The position numbers and the translations under genes were made by a program. Source: Paraspadella gotoi (taxonomy: Eukaryota > Chaetognatha). Taken from it: a stretch of DNA of 64,000 bases. This document shows positions 32,699-46,086 of this stretch, piece after piece. The first letter of the stretch is position 1; each line of letters opens with the position of its first letter. The notes under the pieces are model-generated. The model saw only the letters and a program-made list of their open reading frames with translations. It searched no databases and was not told where the DNA came from. Location: assembly GCA_051294375.1 (NCBI GenBank), contig CM119263.1:62001-126000 (forward strand), read 5' to 3'.

Positions 32699-35488
32699 GT
32701 GGCAATGAGGACTCACAAACAAGTCACGTGGAGCTGCTTACATAAAAAACACGTCGTGTTCTTATCAGTATGCCACTACGAGTTATACATCCGCGGTCGT
32801 CGGTCTGTGACGAGTGTCATTCTGGTATGTCTGTCTGTGCTCTGTTCTGTGTCCGTGTTCTACTTATATTTGGTGTACCTGTATCAATGCATACTATACA
32901 AGATGTTTACAACCACTCTGGTAATACTTTCTTCCAGTTGACTATTTGGTAGATAGGTCTAACACTAAAGCAATCAATTCCTTAATAATAACTAAGATAT
33001 TTTAATAATACTTGCGACAATAGTGGTAAGGCCTCCAATGAAATGATTGTTGTGAATATGTTTTTATATTTTTGTAGTTACCATGACTCATGCAGAACTA
33101 TGGTGTCAATCGTGATCATCAACAATAACTAAGGCATATTTTGTTTACATATTTTGGTTGTTTCAGTTGAATCTTTATTAGATAAATGATATCGCTTTAC
33201 TAGTTAGCGGTGACTCACTGCATGTAAAGACATGTGATAGAGTCACTGTGCGCGCAAACACATTGGAAGACCATTCGTGTTTCTTATTCTCTTTCTCTTC
33301 TTAAATAAGAAAATTCTAGCTTCGTCGAGTCTGCTGCATTTCAAAAATAATGACAGCCAAAGCTCTGGCGAGATTGAGTTCTTTTTAACTCAAGGACCAA
33401 CAACGATCTCTGGATCGACGCACGAACGGACAGAGCGTACGAGTACTGATCTTGATCGACTCGACAGACGACGGTCTTGTTTCTTTCTTTTCTCCCAACA
33501 GTCATTCCACAAGAGCGTGAACTCATCCTAATTGCATTAGGTGGTAGAGAAGAGTTATGGTTTCACGATGCACTCGTGAGGAACAGTTCTCGCATTGGAA
33601 ATGAGATATGCTGAAATGGGTCAGCAATGGCGAAACCAGCTCACAGATGTTAACTTATATCAATTAACGAGATGAGTCGAGCCCGCTTGGGCGTTTAGAA
33701 AGACATCTAGTAGATCTAATCGGAGAAATAAAAAGATGAGTGGTCTGAACTGAAATGGAGTAAAACCCGGAGTCGAAGTTATTAGATAACAATTGAGTAC
33801 GACGGACGCGAACCTCGAAGCGTATCGAGATTAATACGGACACGAGATCCACGCGCAACTACATTGCTCGGGAAAAGACGACGGACGCACGACGACGACG
33901 ACGACGCGACCACTGGCTAACAACAGGTTATGAGAGACGGACGAAAGTCTTCGCTGACTTTTTCAAGAACCAAAGCCTTTGGTCGATATAACCCGCGACT
34001 GTGGCAGACGAACGTACGGACGGACGACGAAAACGATCGACGAATGACGACGAAAATTTCGATGCCTCAAAACCGGAACCTTTTTTTTTCCTCCTGGCGA
34101 AATGAACTGTACGTGTACTTTTGGACGTGCGGCGTGTGTGAGTAGTGAGAGTGGTACATGGCAGTGGAGCGAGGTGATTATGAGCGTGTTCAGCGTGGAC
34201 AATTGTGGCAGGCTGAGAGCAGTTGTGGTATAGTGTGCTTGAGACCAGTGTGTCGTTAGACCATGTGTGGCGGCGTGATCGCGATGAGTTGTGTCAAGAC
34301 CAGTGGTTATGGGGCGAAGGGAAGGGGGGAGGAGTGGGTGGACCTGACCACTCTGGTGGGGGTGGGCAGATAGAAGAAGCAAGAGAGAGAGAGAGAGAGG
34401 CAGAGTTTGACAGAGAGATAAGACATAAAGGGATGAAAAAACGAGGGGGGAGTAAAAGGGTGAAGTGGATTAACAAAGATTAAAAAGGAAAAAGGAAGGA
34501 AATATGAAAGGAAAACAAGAATTATTTGGGGAAAGAGGAAAAGTGTGGTGGATATGGAAAGGAAGAGAGAAAAAAGAAAAGGTGAGGAAAGGAGAATAAA
34601 AAAATAGAATAAGAAATGAAGAAAAGAAAAAGGTCATGTCATGAATACAAATTTTTACTTTCCAGCGTCAGTTTCATAAAGGAAAAAGATTCTGCAGGAT
34701 CGGAAAACTGAGATCAATAAATTATGGGGAATCCTAAATTCGGCATAACATATAGGCATACTATAGCATACTATAGTATGGTCTCATGGCTTTGACAGCT
34801 AAAGTACTAGCTTACCATCCTCCATTAAGCACGTCAGTGACGTGGATGATCACTGCAGGTCCAAGTCCTGAGCGCCAGCTGTAGAAGAGCCTCACTCTCC
34901 GGGAATCACTCACGCCCCTCCTTGTCACAAAATTCATGTTTTTCTATTTAAAAAAATGTGATGACGCAGAGGAGAGAGAGAGGAAGAGGAGAGATGAGAG
35001 AGAGAGAGAGTTCAACAGAGTTTTGACGTCAATTCACGTTTGACGTTATATTCGTGTCTGACGTCATTCCATAAAAAAATTGACAAAAAATTTCAAACCG
35101 ATCGCATTCATATGTTGTCCACGCGGTTCCATCGTAAGAAGCATATTTATCATTCTACGCTTACTTCATCGTCTGGTGATCGTAAAAGGTCGCACCGAGA
35201 ACACAAAAATTAGCATTCTTTCGTAGCGAACGTCATCTTTTCATGCAGTTCAATGGTCGACCTTTTTTTCTTAGTTGCGATAGAATCGTGGGGGGGGAGG
35301 GCGAGGCGTGTTGGGTATTGTTTTGCTCTTTTAACTCTTTTCTTCTCTATTCCAACACGATTCGATGAAACCCGAGTACTCTTTTACCGCACGTCGTTTG
35401 AATTTTTTTGATTTATAAGGAATTACGACGGACGAGAACAATACAATTACTCCAACTGCTATGTTAAAAAACAAGTTTGAAAGCAACA
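32699..35488. other. Unit 1: no supported gene
   Basis: Mixed DNA containing a GAC run (33892-33908), TGTG-rich DNA (34120-34270) that is a regular GTGTGGTGAGCA minisatellite in unit 2, and a GA tract (34970-35010). Frequent indels against unit 2 break every ORF. Confidence 0.4.
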
Positions 35489-35516
35489 ATGCCGGATCTG
35501 CCCAAGATCATTAGCG
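35489..35516 (+). CDS. Possible short first coding exon (MPDLPKIIS+G), unit 1
   Basis: ATG followed by eight codons (MPDLPKIIS) and a split G, then a good donor GTAAGC. The 28 bases and the donor are unchanged in unit 2 (43865-43892), although neighbouring bases contain indels. A short 5' exon ending in phase 1 is plausible. No downstream exon is identified, so the gene is unknown. Confidence 0.25.
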
Positions 35517-35529
35517 GTAAGCAGCTAAT

Positions 35530-35700
35530 CAGATAATTAATTAATTAATTAATTTAGTTAATTAATATTATTTTTTTTATTGTGTCAAAATCGTTTTCCA
35601 CTTTGTCTCGGCTCTCATCACAAACAACAATCTCGATTACAAATTAAATAATTAATTAATTAATTAATTAATTAATTATTAATAATTAACTAATTACTTG
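35530..35700. repeat. ATTAATTA-type tracts
   Basis: Two runs of TTAA/ATTA units. They are self-complementary and repeated in unit 2 (43910-44095). Confidence 0.9.
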
Positions 35701-35937
35701 TTTTTAATAATTTAATTAATGCAGCTTGAATTTACATTTAATATAAAAATAAAAAATCATAATCGATAGTGAAATAGATTGTTTGTTTTTTCCATTTTAA
35801 CTCATTTCCACTTGGACGATTCCATCGAAACTTGATTTCAGCTCATCACACACTTTCCTACCCACACAAAAATTTCATTCCTATCATCCTATCCATCCAT
35901 CAAATCACGAGTAATTGGGTTTTTTTTGCTAAGATGG

Positions 35938-35940
35938 GCG

Positions 35941-35985
<45 letters not shown>

Positions 35986-35991
35986 GACATA

Positions 35992-36023
<32 letters not shown>

Positions 36024-36033
36024 GACGGACGGA
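35938..36033. repeat. (GACA)n / (GACG)n microsatellite, unit 1
   Basis: GACA units flanked by GGAC units. The partner is at 44328-44414. Confidence 0.96.
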
Positions 36034-36659
36034 CATCATTTTTTCATAATTTATCATAATTCGATGTTCTGCATAATAGTAAGTGAATTCCGTCAAGTTG
36101 GGGGGGGGCGGACGACGGACCGACAAAGCGAATTAAAGAGCCGGATCTGCTGTAATTCAAGGATTTGAAATTCGTAATTACATGTACAAAGGCAGGAAAT
36201 CTTTCCATAACTCCACCCTTTTGAAATTTGAAAGGTTATTATCATTACTCATAACAATATTCTCATGTCTATTTCTCTCATTTCCTTGTCCTATTAAAAG
36301 TAAAACTAAACACTATCAGATGATTATCATTAATTAATCAATGTCAGAATCAAGCTGAATGAATGAAAGAATTCGCGAGACTAAAATAATGTCCATGTTT
36401 TTCTCCTTTGGAATTTGATTTATCTCGTTTCGTCCAGTGTTTCTTTTGTTTCTTTGTTTTCGTTGTTATTAGTTCTTTTACTTTATTTTTAGTCGACATT
36501 ATTTTGTAATTTCTACGTGATAGAATTCAAGCTCGTTTCAGGTAATGAACTTCTTCTTCTCTGTTCTCTCTCTCTCTCTCTCTCTCTCGCTCTCTTCTCT
36601 CTCTAACCATAAGCCCGGCCTGTGAAGACGATGAGGCGAGCGAGTTCATGTCCGTTGCA

Positions 36660-36800
36660 AGTCAGACCTCGGATCGGGCTGTAGTCCGTCATACAGGTGG
36701 TTTAGCGCCCCGTCGCGCTTTCGTGCGTGAATCAGCAGGGAGCGAACCCGAGTCCTTTGGTTGGGAGGAGCTCGTGCTACCTCCGGCGCCCAAGGTGCTG
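36660..36800 (-). mobile_element. SINE-like element with tRNA box B, unit 1
   Basis: On the minus strand GGTAGCACGAGCTCC is followed 30 bp later by GGGTTCGCTCCC (36750-36738), a box B-like word, and by a GC-rich body. The A box is imperfect. The partner in unit 2 is at about 45060-45200. It could be a decayed tRNA pseudogene or a SINE head. Confidence 0.42.
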
Positions 36801-36956
36801 CTAATGCTCGGATCGAGTAACAGGTTATGAAATACTAGCGCTATACGTTCATCTATTTTTTCCATTGTTGCAAAAGAAAGAATCAGTTCCTCTGCATTCC
36901 TTGCTATTTCGATGTGAGGAAAGCGAAAAGAAAGATTATCCCTTCGGAATGGCTGT

Positions 36957-36988
36957 CTCTCTCTCTCTCTTCTCTCTCTCTCTCTGCT

Positions 36989-37029
<41 letters not shown>

Positions 37030-37030
37030 G
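36957..37030. repeat. CT tract, unit 1
   Basis: CT units. The partner is at 45350-45403. Confidence 0.95.
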
Positions 37031-37569
37031 GTGGCGCCGGGAAGGAAAGAAAGGATAGAGAGCGACGTGAACCTGCGGCTGAACCGAATCGGAAACGTGA
37101 TTCGTCGATTCCATCGCGCCGAGGGTTCACGCAAATTAAGTTAACATCCCTTCTCTTCGCTTTCAAACTTATTACATCCTTACTTCATACCATTTTTTTC
37201 CATCTAATTTGGATCGTCTTTTCGTCGTCAAAAAGAAAATGAAGAGCCAAAAATTTGATGAAAGAAAATTATTCCAGATCGATGGGCGTTGAAAGGAGAT
37301 GAATTCCGCGAATGAGATTAAGTACAATTCTTTAATTTTTATGTTTTTCTATGGTAAAAACTCGAATTTTATATATCATTTACCTAACCATACGACTTCA
37401 ACATCAAAAGTTTCCATTTCATTTTTTCCATTTTACGTATTTTGAGTCCAATTATTTTGTTCTCCATACGTTATACCCAAATAATATAAGCAAAATTTTC
37501 TGTCATTTTTTTCTGATGTAGGAAATTCGGTTATAATTTTGGTCTATCGTTATTTAAAAAAAAAAAAAA

Positions 37570-37572
<3 letters not shown>

Positions 37573-37602
<30 letters not shown>

Positions 37603-37629
37603 GAGAGAAAGAGAGAGAGAGAGAGAGAG

Positions 37630-37668
<39 letters not shown>

Positions 37669-37675
37669 TGTCATT
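37573..37675. repeat. A-run plus GA tract at contig end
   Basis: A run of A followed by GA units, ending GATATGTCATT at the gap. Unit 2 ends identically at 46061. Confidence 0.95.
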
Positions 37676-37700
37676 NNNNNNNNNNNNNNNNNNNNNNNNN
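37676..37700. other. Assembly gap (25 N)
   Basis: Joins the two copies of the 8.4-kb unit. Confidence 0.99.
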
Positions 37701-37833
37701 AGAGAGAGAGAGAGAGAGATCCTCTCTCGGTCGAGTCTGTTTACCAGAGGCAGAGAAGTCAAACCATTAAATGTCACTCACTCATTTTTTTTCTCTTTTC
37801 GACTAAACTTCACTATTCACGCCTTTATTTTTC

Positions 37834-37834
<1 letters not shown>

Positions 37835-37918
<84 letters not shown>

Positions 37919-37990
37919 TATTACTAATATTATTATTATTATTTTTATTATTATTATTATTAATTTTTATTAATGTGATTATTATTAATT
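37835..37990. repeat. (ATT)n microsatellite, unit 2
   Basis: Longer and purer than the partner at 29355-29500. Confidence 0.95.
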
Positions 37991-38180
37991 CCGCCAAGAA
38001 TCACTCGACATGGTTGACCAAGAGACAAACGTGAATACAATTCCCAAAAAAATTTCGTCCTTAGCGATAAATCAAAACAACCAATTTCATAAAACTTTTT
38101 TTTCTCGCTGTAAGAGAAAAAGCACAGATCAAAACAATCTTTATTTTTTTCTTTATAAAGAAACTATGAGTCTCTTCTCT

Positions 38181-38697
38181 ATTGCTCCCCCTTGTTCTCC
38201 CCATTGTTCTCCCTCTTGTTCTCCCCTTGTTCTCCCTTGTTTCTACCTTGTTTCTCCATCCTGTTCCTCCCCTTGTTTCTCCCACTTGTTCTCCCTCTTG
38301 TTCTCCCTTTGTTCTCCCCTTGTTCTCCCCTTGTTCTCCCTCTTGTTCTCCCCTTGTTCTCCCCTTGTTCTCCCCTTGTTCTCCCATTGTTCTCCCTCTT
38401 GTGTCTCCCTCTTGTTCTCTCCCATTGTTCTCCCTCTTGTTCTCCCTGTTCTCCTTGTTCTCCCCCCTTGTTTCTCCCATTGTTCTCCCTCTTGTTCTCC
38501 CTTGTTCTCCCCATTGTTTCTCCCTCTTGTTCTCCCCTTGTTCTCCCCATTGTTCTCCCTCTTGTTCTCCCCTTGTTCTCCCCTTGTTCTCCCCATTGTT
38601 CCCCTTCTTGTTCTCCTCCTTGTTCTCGCCCATTGTTCTCCCTCTTGTTCTCCCCTTGTTCTCCCATTGTTCTCCCTCTTGTTCTCCCCTTGTTCTT
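38181..38697. repeat. TTGTTCTCCC minisatellite, unit 2
   Basis: Same unit as 29691-30234 but with a different copy number and order of variants. Confidence 0.96.
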
Positions 38698-38739
38698 TCT
38701 GTAGTCGGGCATTGCGTAAGTTCACCCCGCCTATAAGCA

Positions 38740-38998
38740 TAACACCTATAGTCGTGACCTTGGTGGCTCATTGAGTAAAGCCATCAGCTCATGACCACTA
38801 GGTACCGGGTTCAATCCCAACCCGTACCTACCCTGCGGGAAGCATGAGTAGGGTCGTAAGCCGCCTTGGGGGCGTGGAAAACCCTCTTGCCTGGTTCCAA
38901 GCCCAGGACCCATTCCATGGCTGCTAGAGGGGGTTAAAGAAGTTGCGGATAGCACTCTTCAGCCCCACTTAGCGCCTTATCCACACTTCCCCTTGTCC
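38740..38998 (+). mobile_element. tRNA-derived SINE, copy in unit 2
   Basis: Box A-like TGGCTCATTGAG at 38764 and box B GGTTCAATCCC at about 38808-38818. The body matches 30285-30535 with a few indels. Confidence 0.68.
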
Positions 38999-39112
38999 TA
39001 TCACCTCCTTGCATTCGCCCTTCTCCCTTTTTCGACCCGCGTCGCTCGATCGATTTGAATTATTGACTTCGGCGCCGAAACGGATCCAGTTTTTTGAATT
39101 AATTCCGGTCTG

Positions 39113-39180
39113 GGGCGGCGGCGGCAGCATCTGCGGCGGCGGCGCAGTGGCGGCGGTGGCTGCGGCGGCAGCGGCAGCGA
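39113..39180. repeat. GGC-rich trinucleotide block, unit 2
   Basis: Partner of 30647-30716. Confidence 0.75.
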
Positions 39181-40799
39181 GACGTGGGCGCGGAAAAAAA
39201 ACGTGAGGAAGATCGGGACGAGGAATCGCCAAAGGAACGAGTCGAGGGGAAGGGGAGGGGGAAGCAAAGGGGGGCGGGGAGGTGTAGGGGTCACATGAAT
39301 GAATTACGTCGCAAGAAAGAATTGGCGCCTGTCTCAACGCGGATGTACCGGATGTGAAGCGGAAAGTGAAACCGGATGTGAAAATGAAAATGAAAGTGAA
39401 ACAGAAAATGTATGTGTGAAAATGTAAAAGTCCAAAGTGAGAAGGAAAATGAAATTATAAATGAGACGAAATGTGAAAGTAAAATCTGTGAGACGAGTGA
39501 ATGAGATCACAGTGAGAAATGAAGGAATGTGATGTGAGAAAGTAGTGAAGTGAAACGACAAAAGGCGACGAAGAAAAGGAAGGAATGGAAAAAGGCGAGA
39601 CTTGGAAGAGACGAAAGGTAAGTCAGGGTAAGAAAAGTGAGGAGAAAAAAAAGAAAAAAATATGCGTTGGTGAGTTTTCGATTATTAGAAGACGACAAAT
39701 GAAATACGAGTTGACCGATTTTAAACAATGAACCTTTGGATTTCGCCTTCGTCACCTATAAAGTGAAAAATAAAATTGAGAAAGTCTGCTTTGGAATTGG
39801 CGATAAGAAAGAGCCAAGTGATGGGCGGGATAGGCGGACTGTGAAAGAAGAGAGAAAAGGCGGGAATCACAAGAGCAAGACTCACCCTCACAATTGGAAA
39901 TATTGCGTTTTACATGTTTGGCAAATGAAAAAAATAGTAAAGGAAAAGAAAGAAGAAAACTGAAAGGAAAGAAGAAAAGTGTAAATAAATCTGGCAAGAA
40001 AACTATGCAACTGCGATGATATCACAAACTTGAAAGAGTATTAAGGGGAGGAGGAAGAGGAAGAGGATTTGAGTATTAAGGGGAGGATGAAGAGAAAGGG
40101 GATTTTAGAATCGAAAAAAATGTTTTGAGAAAATGAAGGTTCTTTAGCTATGGATGGGAGGAGCATTTAGAAAGGGGGAAAGAGGAGGCGAATAATTAAG
40201 TTAAGATTACAATTTTTCGTTGTAAAATTTGGTGAAGTTTCCTATGCGCCTGTGAGGATGTTTTTAAGAAGATCAATAATATTTAATCAAATAATTCAAA
40301 AAAGAACAGTGGTGAGGGCTGAGATTTGGCTAAGATAAGTTTTAAACTTATATACCAACTTATGTACTACTATACTTAAATTAGGGTTAAGATCAATTAA
40401 GTAATTAGATAAAACATAGATTAATTATGAGGAAATTAAAATCACTTTAAATTCGAAGAAAAAATTAATTAATTATTTTGTAGAGTTTTTTCAATTCATT
40501 TCAATTCAATTCAATTCAATTTCATTCATTAGTTTTCAGTCGTCGGTATAAATAAACCTTTTGTTTTTCTCTCTGATAAAAAGAGATAACAAGAGATTGG
40601 TCCAATTTCATTCCAACTCACGACGCACAGCGCCATCAATGGTGTAACACGATAACTATAAAAAAAAGGTTACCGAAGAAAAAAAATGGGGAAAAAATAA
40701 TAAGAGGCTGATTCTAAGAAAATGCATATTTTTAGGTCTCCTCGGAAAGCCGTAAATGTCAAAATTATTTACTTCGGTATACATCCTTTCCGCCGTCCT

Positions 40800-40908
<109 letters not shown>

Positions 40909-41007
40909 ATGTCCATATAAAATATGTAGGAGATTCTAACAACCTCCTTGCCGAGTGAATGGTATTAGCTTTTCTTTAGTGCCGAGGCAAAAAACTTGGT
41001 CTCTCTC

Positions 41008-41048
<41 letters not shown>

Positions 41049-41724
41049 CTGCCTCTCTAGAGGAGGAGTAGATTGACGGGATTAGACTTTGGTTCAGTGG
41101 AATGAGACCAAAAAAAGTTCACGTGAGAGCTGCTTACAAAAACAACGCTGTCTTTAGTTGCACTACGAGTACTCGCGGTCGGTCGGTCTGTCGGTCATTT
41201 GGTATGTCTGTCTGTCCGTCTGTGTGTTCTACTTATATTGGTTGTACCAATTTCATTAAAGATGTTTACAACTCTGGTAATACTTCTTCCACTTGATATT
41301 TGGTAGGAAAGTTCACTAAAGCATAATTCCTAAAATACTAAGATATTTTAATTAATACTTGGCAGACAAGTAAGGCCTCCATGAATGATTGTTGTGAATA
41401 TGTTTTATATTTTTGTAGTTACCTGACCATGCAGAACTATGGTCACGTGATCACAAAATAACTAAGGCATATTTTGTTTAATATTTGGTTGTTTCAGTTG
41501 AATCTTTATAGATAAATGATCATCCTTTTATAGTTAGTGATCACTCAGAAAGACATGTGATAAGTCACTGTGGCGCAACACATTGGAAAGACCATTCGTG
41601 TTTCTTATTCTCTTTCTCTTCTTAAATAAAGAAAATTCTAGCTTCGTCGAGTCTTGACTGCATTTCAAAAATAATGACAGCCAAAGCTCTGGCGAGATGA
41701 GTTCTTTGTTCAACTCAAAGGACA

Positions 41725-41777
41725 ACAACGACGACGACGACGACGACAGACGACGACGACGACGACGACGACAGACG
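41725..41777. repeat. (GAC)n trinucleotide repeat, unit 2
   Basis: GAC units with two CAGAC interruptions. Unit 1 has only remnants near 33400-33470. Further GAC runs lie at 42162-42190 and 42282-42320. Confidence 0.92.
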
Positions 41778-42160
41778 ACGGCTTGTTTCTCTTTTTTCTC
41801 CAACGATTCCCAAGGCGTGAACGTCATCCTAATTTGCAGTAGGGGTAGAGAAAAGTTATGGTTCACCGATGCATCGTGAGAGGACAGTTCTCGAATGGAA
41901 AATGAGATGTGAAATGGAGTCACAGATGGCGAAACCAGTCACAGATGTTAACTTATATCAATTTAACAGATGGAGTAGCCCTTGGGGTTTAGAAAGAATC
42001 TAGTAGATCTAATCGGGAGAAAAAAAGATGAGGGTTGAACTGAAATGGAGTAAAACCCGGAGTCGAATGTTATTAAGATAAAATGGAGCACGGACGGACG
42101 CGAACCCGAACGTACGAGATAATACGGACACGAGATCCACCGCAACTACATGCTCGGAAA

Positions 42161-42191
<31 letters not shown>

Positions 42192-42404
42192 CACTGCAAC
42201 AACAGGTTATGAGAGACGACGAAAGCTTCGCTGACTTTTTCAAGAACCAAAGCCTTTGTCGATAAACCCGCGACTGTGCAGACGACGACGACGACGACGA
42301 AAACGACGACGAAGACGACGAAAATTTCGATGCCTCAAAACCGGAAGTTTTTTTTTCCTCCTGGCGAAATGAACTGGTGACGTGTCCACTATTTATTGTG
42401 GACG

Positions 42405-42625
42405 TGAGGCGGAGCAGTGTGGTGAGTAGTGTGGTGAGAAGTGTGGTAAGCAGTGTGGTGTCCAGTGTGGTGACAGTGTGGTGAGCAGTATGGTGAGCAG
42501 TAGTGGTGAGCAGTGTGATGAGAAGTGTGTTCAGCTGTGTTGTGAGCAATATGGTGAGCAGTGTGAGAGCAGTGTGTTAGCTGTGTGTGTGACCATTGTG
42601 TTGACCATTGTGGTGAGCAGTGACG
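42405..42625. repeat. GTGTGGTGAGCA minisatellite, unit 2
   Basis: About 16-18 units of 11-13 bp built on GTGTGGTGAGCA, with variants GTGTTGACCATT. Unit 1 (34120-34270) is shorter and more degraded. Confidence 0.85.
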
Positions 42626-42747
42626 GAAATTTTCGAGCGATGAAGTTTGGGGTCAAAGAAGGTGCGAGTTTGGGGCGAAAAGGGGAAGGGGGCGGAGGGG
42701 GAGATGGGGGTGGGACTGACCACTCTGGTGGGGGTGGGAGATAAAAG

Positions 42748-42749
<2 letters not shown>

Positions 42750-42800
<51 letters not shown>
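42750..42800. repeat. (GA)n microsatellite, unit 2
   Basis: Pure GA. The next GA tract in unit 2 is 43343-43388. Confidence 0.95.
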
Positions 42801-42803
<3 letters not shown>

Positions 42804-43341
42804 ACAAAAAGGATGAAAAACGAGGGGGGAGTAAAAGGGTGAGGGATTAAAAGATTAAAAAGGAAAAAGAGGAAATATGAAAGAAAAACAAGAATTATTT
42901 GGGGAAGGAGGAAAAGTTGGTGGAAGGAAAGGATAGAGAGAAAAAAAGAAAAAGGTGAGGAAAGGAGAATAAAAAAAAGGAGAATAAGAAATGAAGAAAA
43001 GAAAAAGGTCATGTCATAATACAAATTTTTACTTTCCAGCGTCAGTTTCATAAAGGAAAAAGATTCTGCAGATCGGAAAACTGAGAATCAATAAATTATG
43101 GGGAATCCTAAATTCGCATAACATATAGGCATACTATAGCATACTATAGTATGGTCTCATTGGCTTTGACAGCTAAGTACTAGCTTACCATCCTCATTAA
43201 GCACGTCAGTGACTTGGGATGATCACTGCAGGTCCAAAGTCCTGAGCGCCAGCTGTTAGAAGAGGCCTCACTCTCCGGGAATCACTCACGTCCCCTCCTT
43301 GTCACAAAATTCATGTTTTTCTATTTAAAAAAATGAGTGAC

Positions 43342-43390
<49 letters not shown>

Positions 43391-43864
43391 AACAGAGTTT
43401 TTGACGTCAATTCACGTTTGACGTTATATTCGTGTCTGACGTCATTCCATAAAAAAATTGACAAAATTTCAAACCCGATCGCATTCATAGTTTGTCCACG
43501 CGGTTCCATCGTAAGAAGCATATTTATCATTCTACGTTATTCATCGTCTGGTGTCGTAAAAGGTCGCACCGAGAAACACAAAATTACGCATTCTTTTCGT
43601 AGCGAACGTCGATCTTTTCATGCAGTTCAATGGTCGACCTTTTTTTTCTTAGTTGCGATAGAATCGTGGGGGGGGGGCGGAAGGCGTTTGGGTATTTTTT
43701 GCTCTTTTAACTCTTTTCTTCTCTTATTCCAACACGATTCGATAGAAACCCCGAGTACTCTTTTACCGCCGTCGTTTTGAATTTTTTTGATTTTATAAGG
43801 ATATTACGACGGAGAAAATACAATTTACTCAACTGCTATGTTAAAAAACAAGTTTGAGCAAACA

Positions 43865-43892
43865 ATGCCGGATCTGCCCAAGATCATTAGCG
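43865..43892 (+). CDS. Possible short first coding exon (MPDLPKIIS+G), unit 2
   Basis: Identical 28 bases and donor to 35489-35516. See that entry. Confidence 0.25.
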
Positions 43893-44323
43893 GTAAGCAG
43901 CTAATCAGATAATTAATTAATTAATTAATTAGTTAATTAATATTATTTTTTTTATTTGTGTCAAAATCGTTTTCCACTTTGTCTCGCCTCTCAATCACAA
44001 AACAACAATCTCGATTACAAAATTAAATAATTAATTAATTAATTAATTAATTAATTAATAATTAACTAATTACTTGTTTTTTAATAATTAATTAATGCAG
44101 CTTGAATTTACATTTAATATAAAAATTAAAAAAATCATAATCGAATAGTGAAATAGATTGTTTGTTTTTTCCATTTTAACTCATTTCCACTTGGACGATT
44201 CCATCGAAACTTGATTTCCAGCTCAATCACACACTTTCCTACCCACACAAAAAATTTCATTCCTATCCATCCTATCCATCCATCAAATCACGAGTAATTG
44301 GTGTTTTTTGCTAAGATGGGACG

Positions 44324-44327
<4 letters not shown>

Positions 44328-44371
<44 letters not shown>

Positions 44372-44414
44372 TAAGACAGACAGACAGACAGACAGACGGA
44401 CGGACGGACGGACA
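44328..44414. repeat. (GACA)n / (GACG)n microsatellite, unit 2
   Basis: Partner of 35938-36033. Confidence 0.96.
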
Positions 44415-44955
44415 TCATTTTTTCATAATTTATCATAATTCGATGTTCTGACATAATATAAGTGAATCCCGTCAAGATTGGGGGGGGGCGGACCGACGGA
44501 CCGACAAAGTCAATTATAGAGCCGGGATCTGCTGTAATTCAAGGATTTGAAATTCGTTAATTACATGTACAAAGGCAGGAAAATCTTTCCATAACTCCAC
44601 CCTTTTGAAATTTGAAAGGTATTATCAATTACTCATAACAATTATTCTCTGTCTATTTCTCTCAATTTCCTTGTCCTATTTAAAAGGTAAAACTAAAACA
44701 CTATCAGATGATTATCAATTAATTAATCAATGTCAGAATCAAAGGCTGAATGAATGAAAGAATTCGCGAGACTAAAAATTAATTTCCATGTTTTTCTCCT
44801 TTGGAATTTGATTTATCTTCGTTTCGTCTCAGTGTTTCTTTTGTTTCTTTTGTTTTCGTTGTTATTGTTTCTTTTACTGTTATTTTTTAGTCGACATTAT
44901 TTTGTAATTTCTACGTGAAGAATTCAAGCTCGTTTCAGGTAATGAAACTTCCTTC

Positions 44956-44994
<39 letters not shown>

Positions 44995-45059
44995 ACCATA
45001 AGCCCCGCCTGTGGAAGACGATGAGGCGAGCAGTTCACTGTCCGTTGCAAGTCACGAAC

Positions 45060-45200
45060 CTCGGATCGGGCTGTAGTCCGTCACTACAGGTGGTTTAGAC
45101 GCCCCGTCGCGCTTTCGTGCGTGAATCAGCAGGGAGCGAACCCGAGTCCTTTGGGTTGGGAGGAGCTCGTGCTACCTCCGGCGCCCAAGGTGCTGCTAAT
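45060..45200 (-). mobile_element. SINE-like element with tRNA box B, unit 2
   Basis: Partner of 36660-36800. The box B-like word on the minus strand (GGGTTCGCTCCC) is unchanged. Confidence 0.42.
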
Positions 45201-45349
45201 TCTCGGATGAGTAACAGGTTATGAAATACTAGCGCTATACGTTCATCTATTTTTTCCTTTGTTGCGAAAAGAAGGAATCAGTTCCTCTGCCATTCTCTTG
45301 CTATTTCGATTGAGGAAGCGAAAAGAAAGATTATCCCTTCGGAAATAGG

Positions 45350-45406
<57 letters not shown>

Positions 45407-45956
45407 GGCGCCGGAAGGAAAAAGAAAGGATAGAGAGCGAGTGAACCTGCGGCTTGAAACCGAATCGGAAACGTGATTCGCGATTCCATCGCCGCCCGAG
45501 GGTTCCACGCAAATTAAGTTACATCCCTTCTCTTCGCTTTCAAACTTATTACATCCTTTCTTTCATCCCCATTTTTTTCCATCTAATTTGGGATCGTCTT
45601 TCGTCCGTCAAAAAGAAAATGAAGAAGCCAAAAATTTTGATGAAAAGAAAATTATTTTCCAGATCGATGGGCGTTGAAAGGAAGATGAATTTTCGCGAAT
45701 GAGATTAAGTACAATTCTTTAATTTTTATGTTTTTTTATGGTAAAAACTCGAATTTATATATCATTTTACTAACCATACGACTTCAAACATCAAAAGTTG
45801 TCATTTCATTTTTCCATTTTACGTATTTTGAGTCAATTATTTTGTTCTTCCATACGTTATACCCAAATAATATAAGCAAAATTTTCTGTCATTTTTTTCT
45901 GATGTATGGAAAATTCGGTTATAATTTGGTCTATCGTTATTTAAAAAAAAAAAAAA

Positions 45957-45989
<33 letters not shown>

Positions 45990-46000
45990 GAGAGAAAGAG

Positions 46001-46054
<54 letters not shown>

Positions 46055-46061
46055 TGTCATT

Positions 46062-46086
46062 NNNNNNNNNNNNNNNNNNNNNNNNN
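46062..46086. other. Assembly gap (25 N)
   Basis: Ends copy 2 of the 8.4-kb unit. Confidence 0.99.

Larger units (their letters stand above)
29239..37675. repeat. 8.4-kb duplicated unit, copy 1 (partner 37719-46061)
   Basis: Begins ATCCTCTCTCGTCGAGTCTG after a GA tract and ends in a GA tract plus GATATGTCATT at a 25-N gap. The whole order is repeated in 37719-46061: ATT run, TTGTTCTCCC minisatellite, SINE, GGC block, AATG-rich block, CT tracts, GAC run, ATTAATTA run, GACA run, second SINE, CT tract. Copy 2 ends at the same base (GATATGTCATT) before an identical 25-N gap. Differences are mostly one-base indels. Confidence 0.95.

Noticed and set aside
35938-36033. Telomere- or centromere-type repeat
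   Set aside because: Simple GACA microsatellite, short and interrupted.
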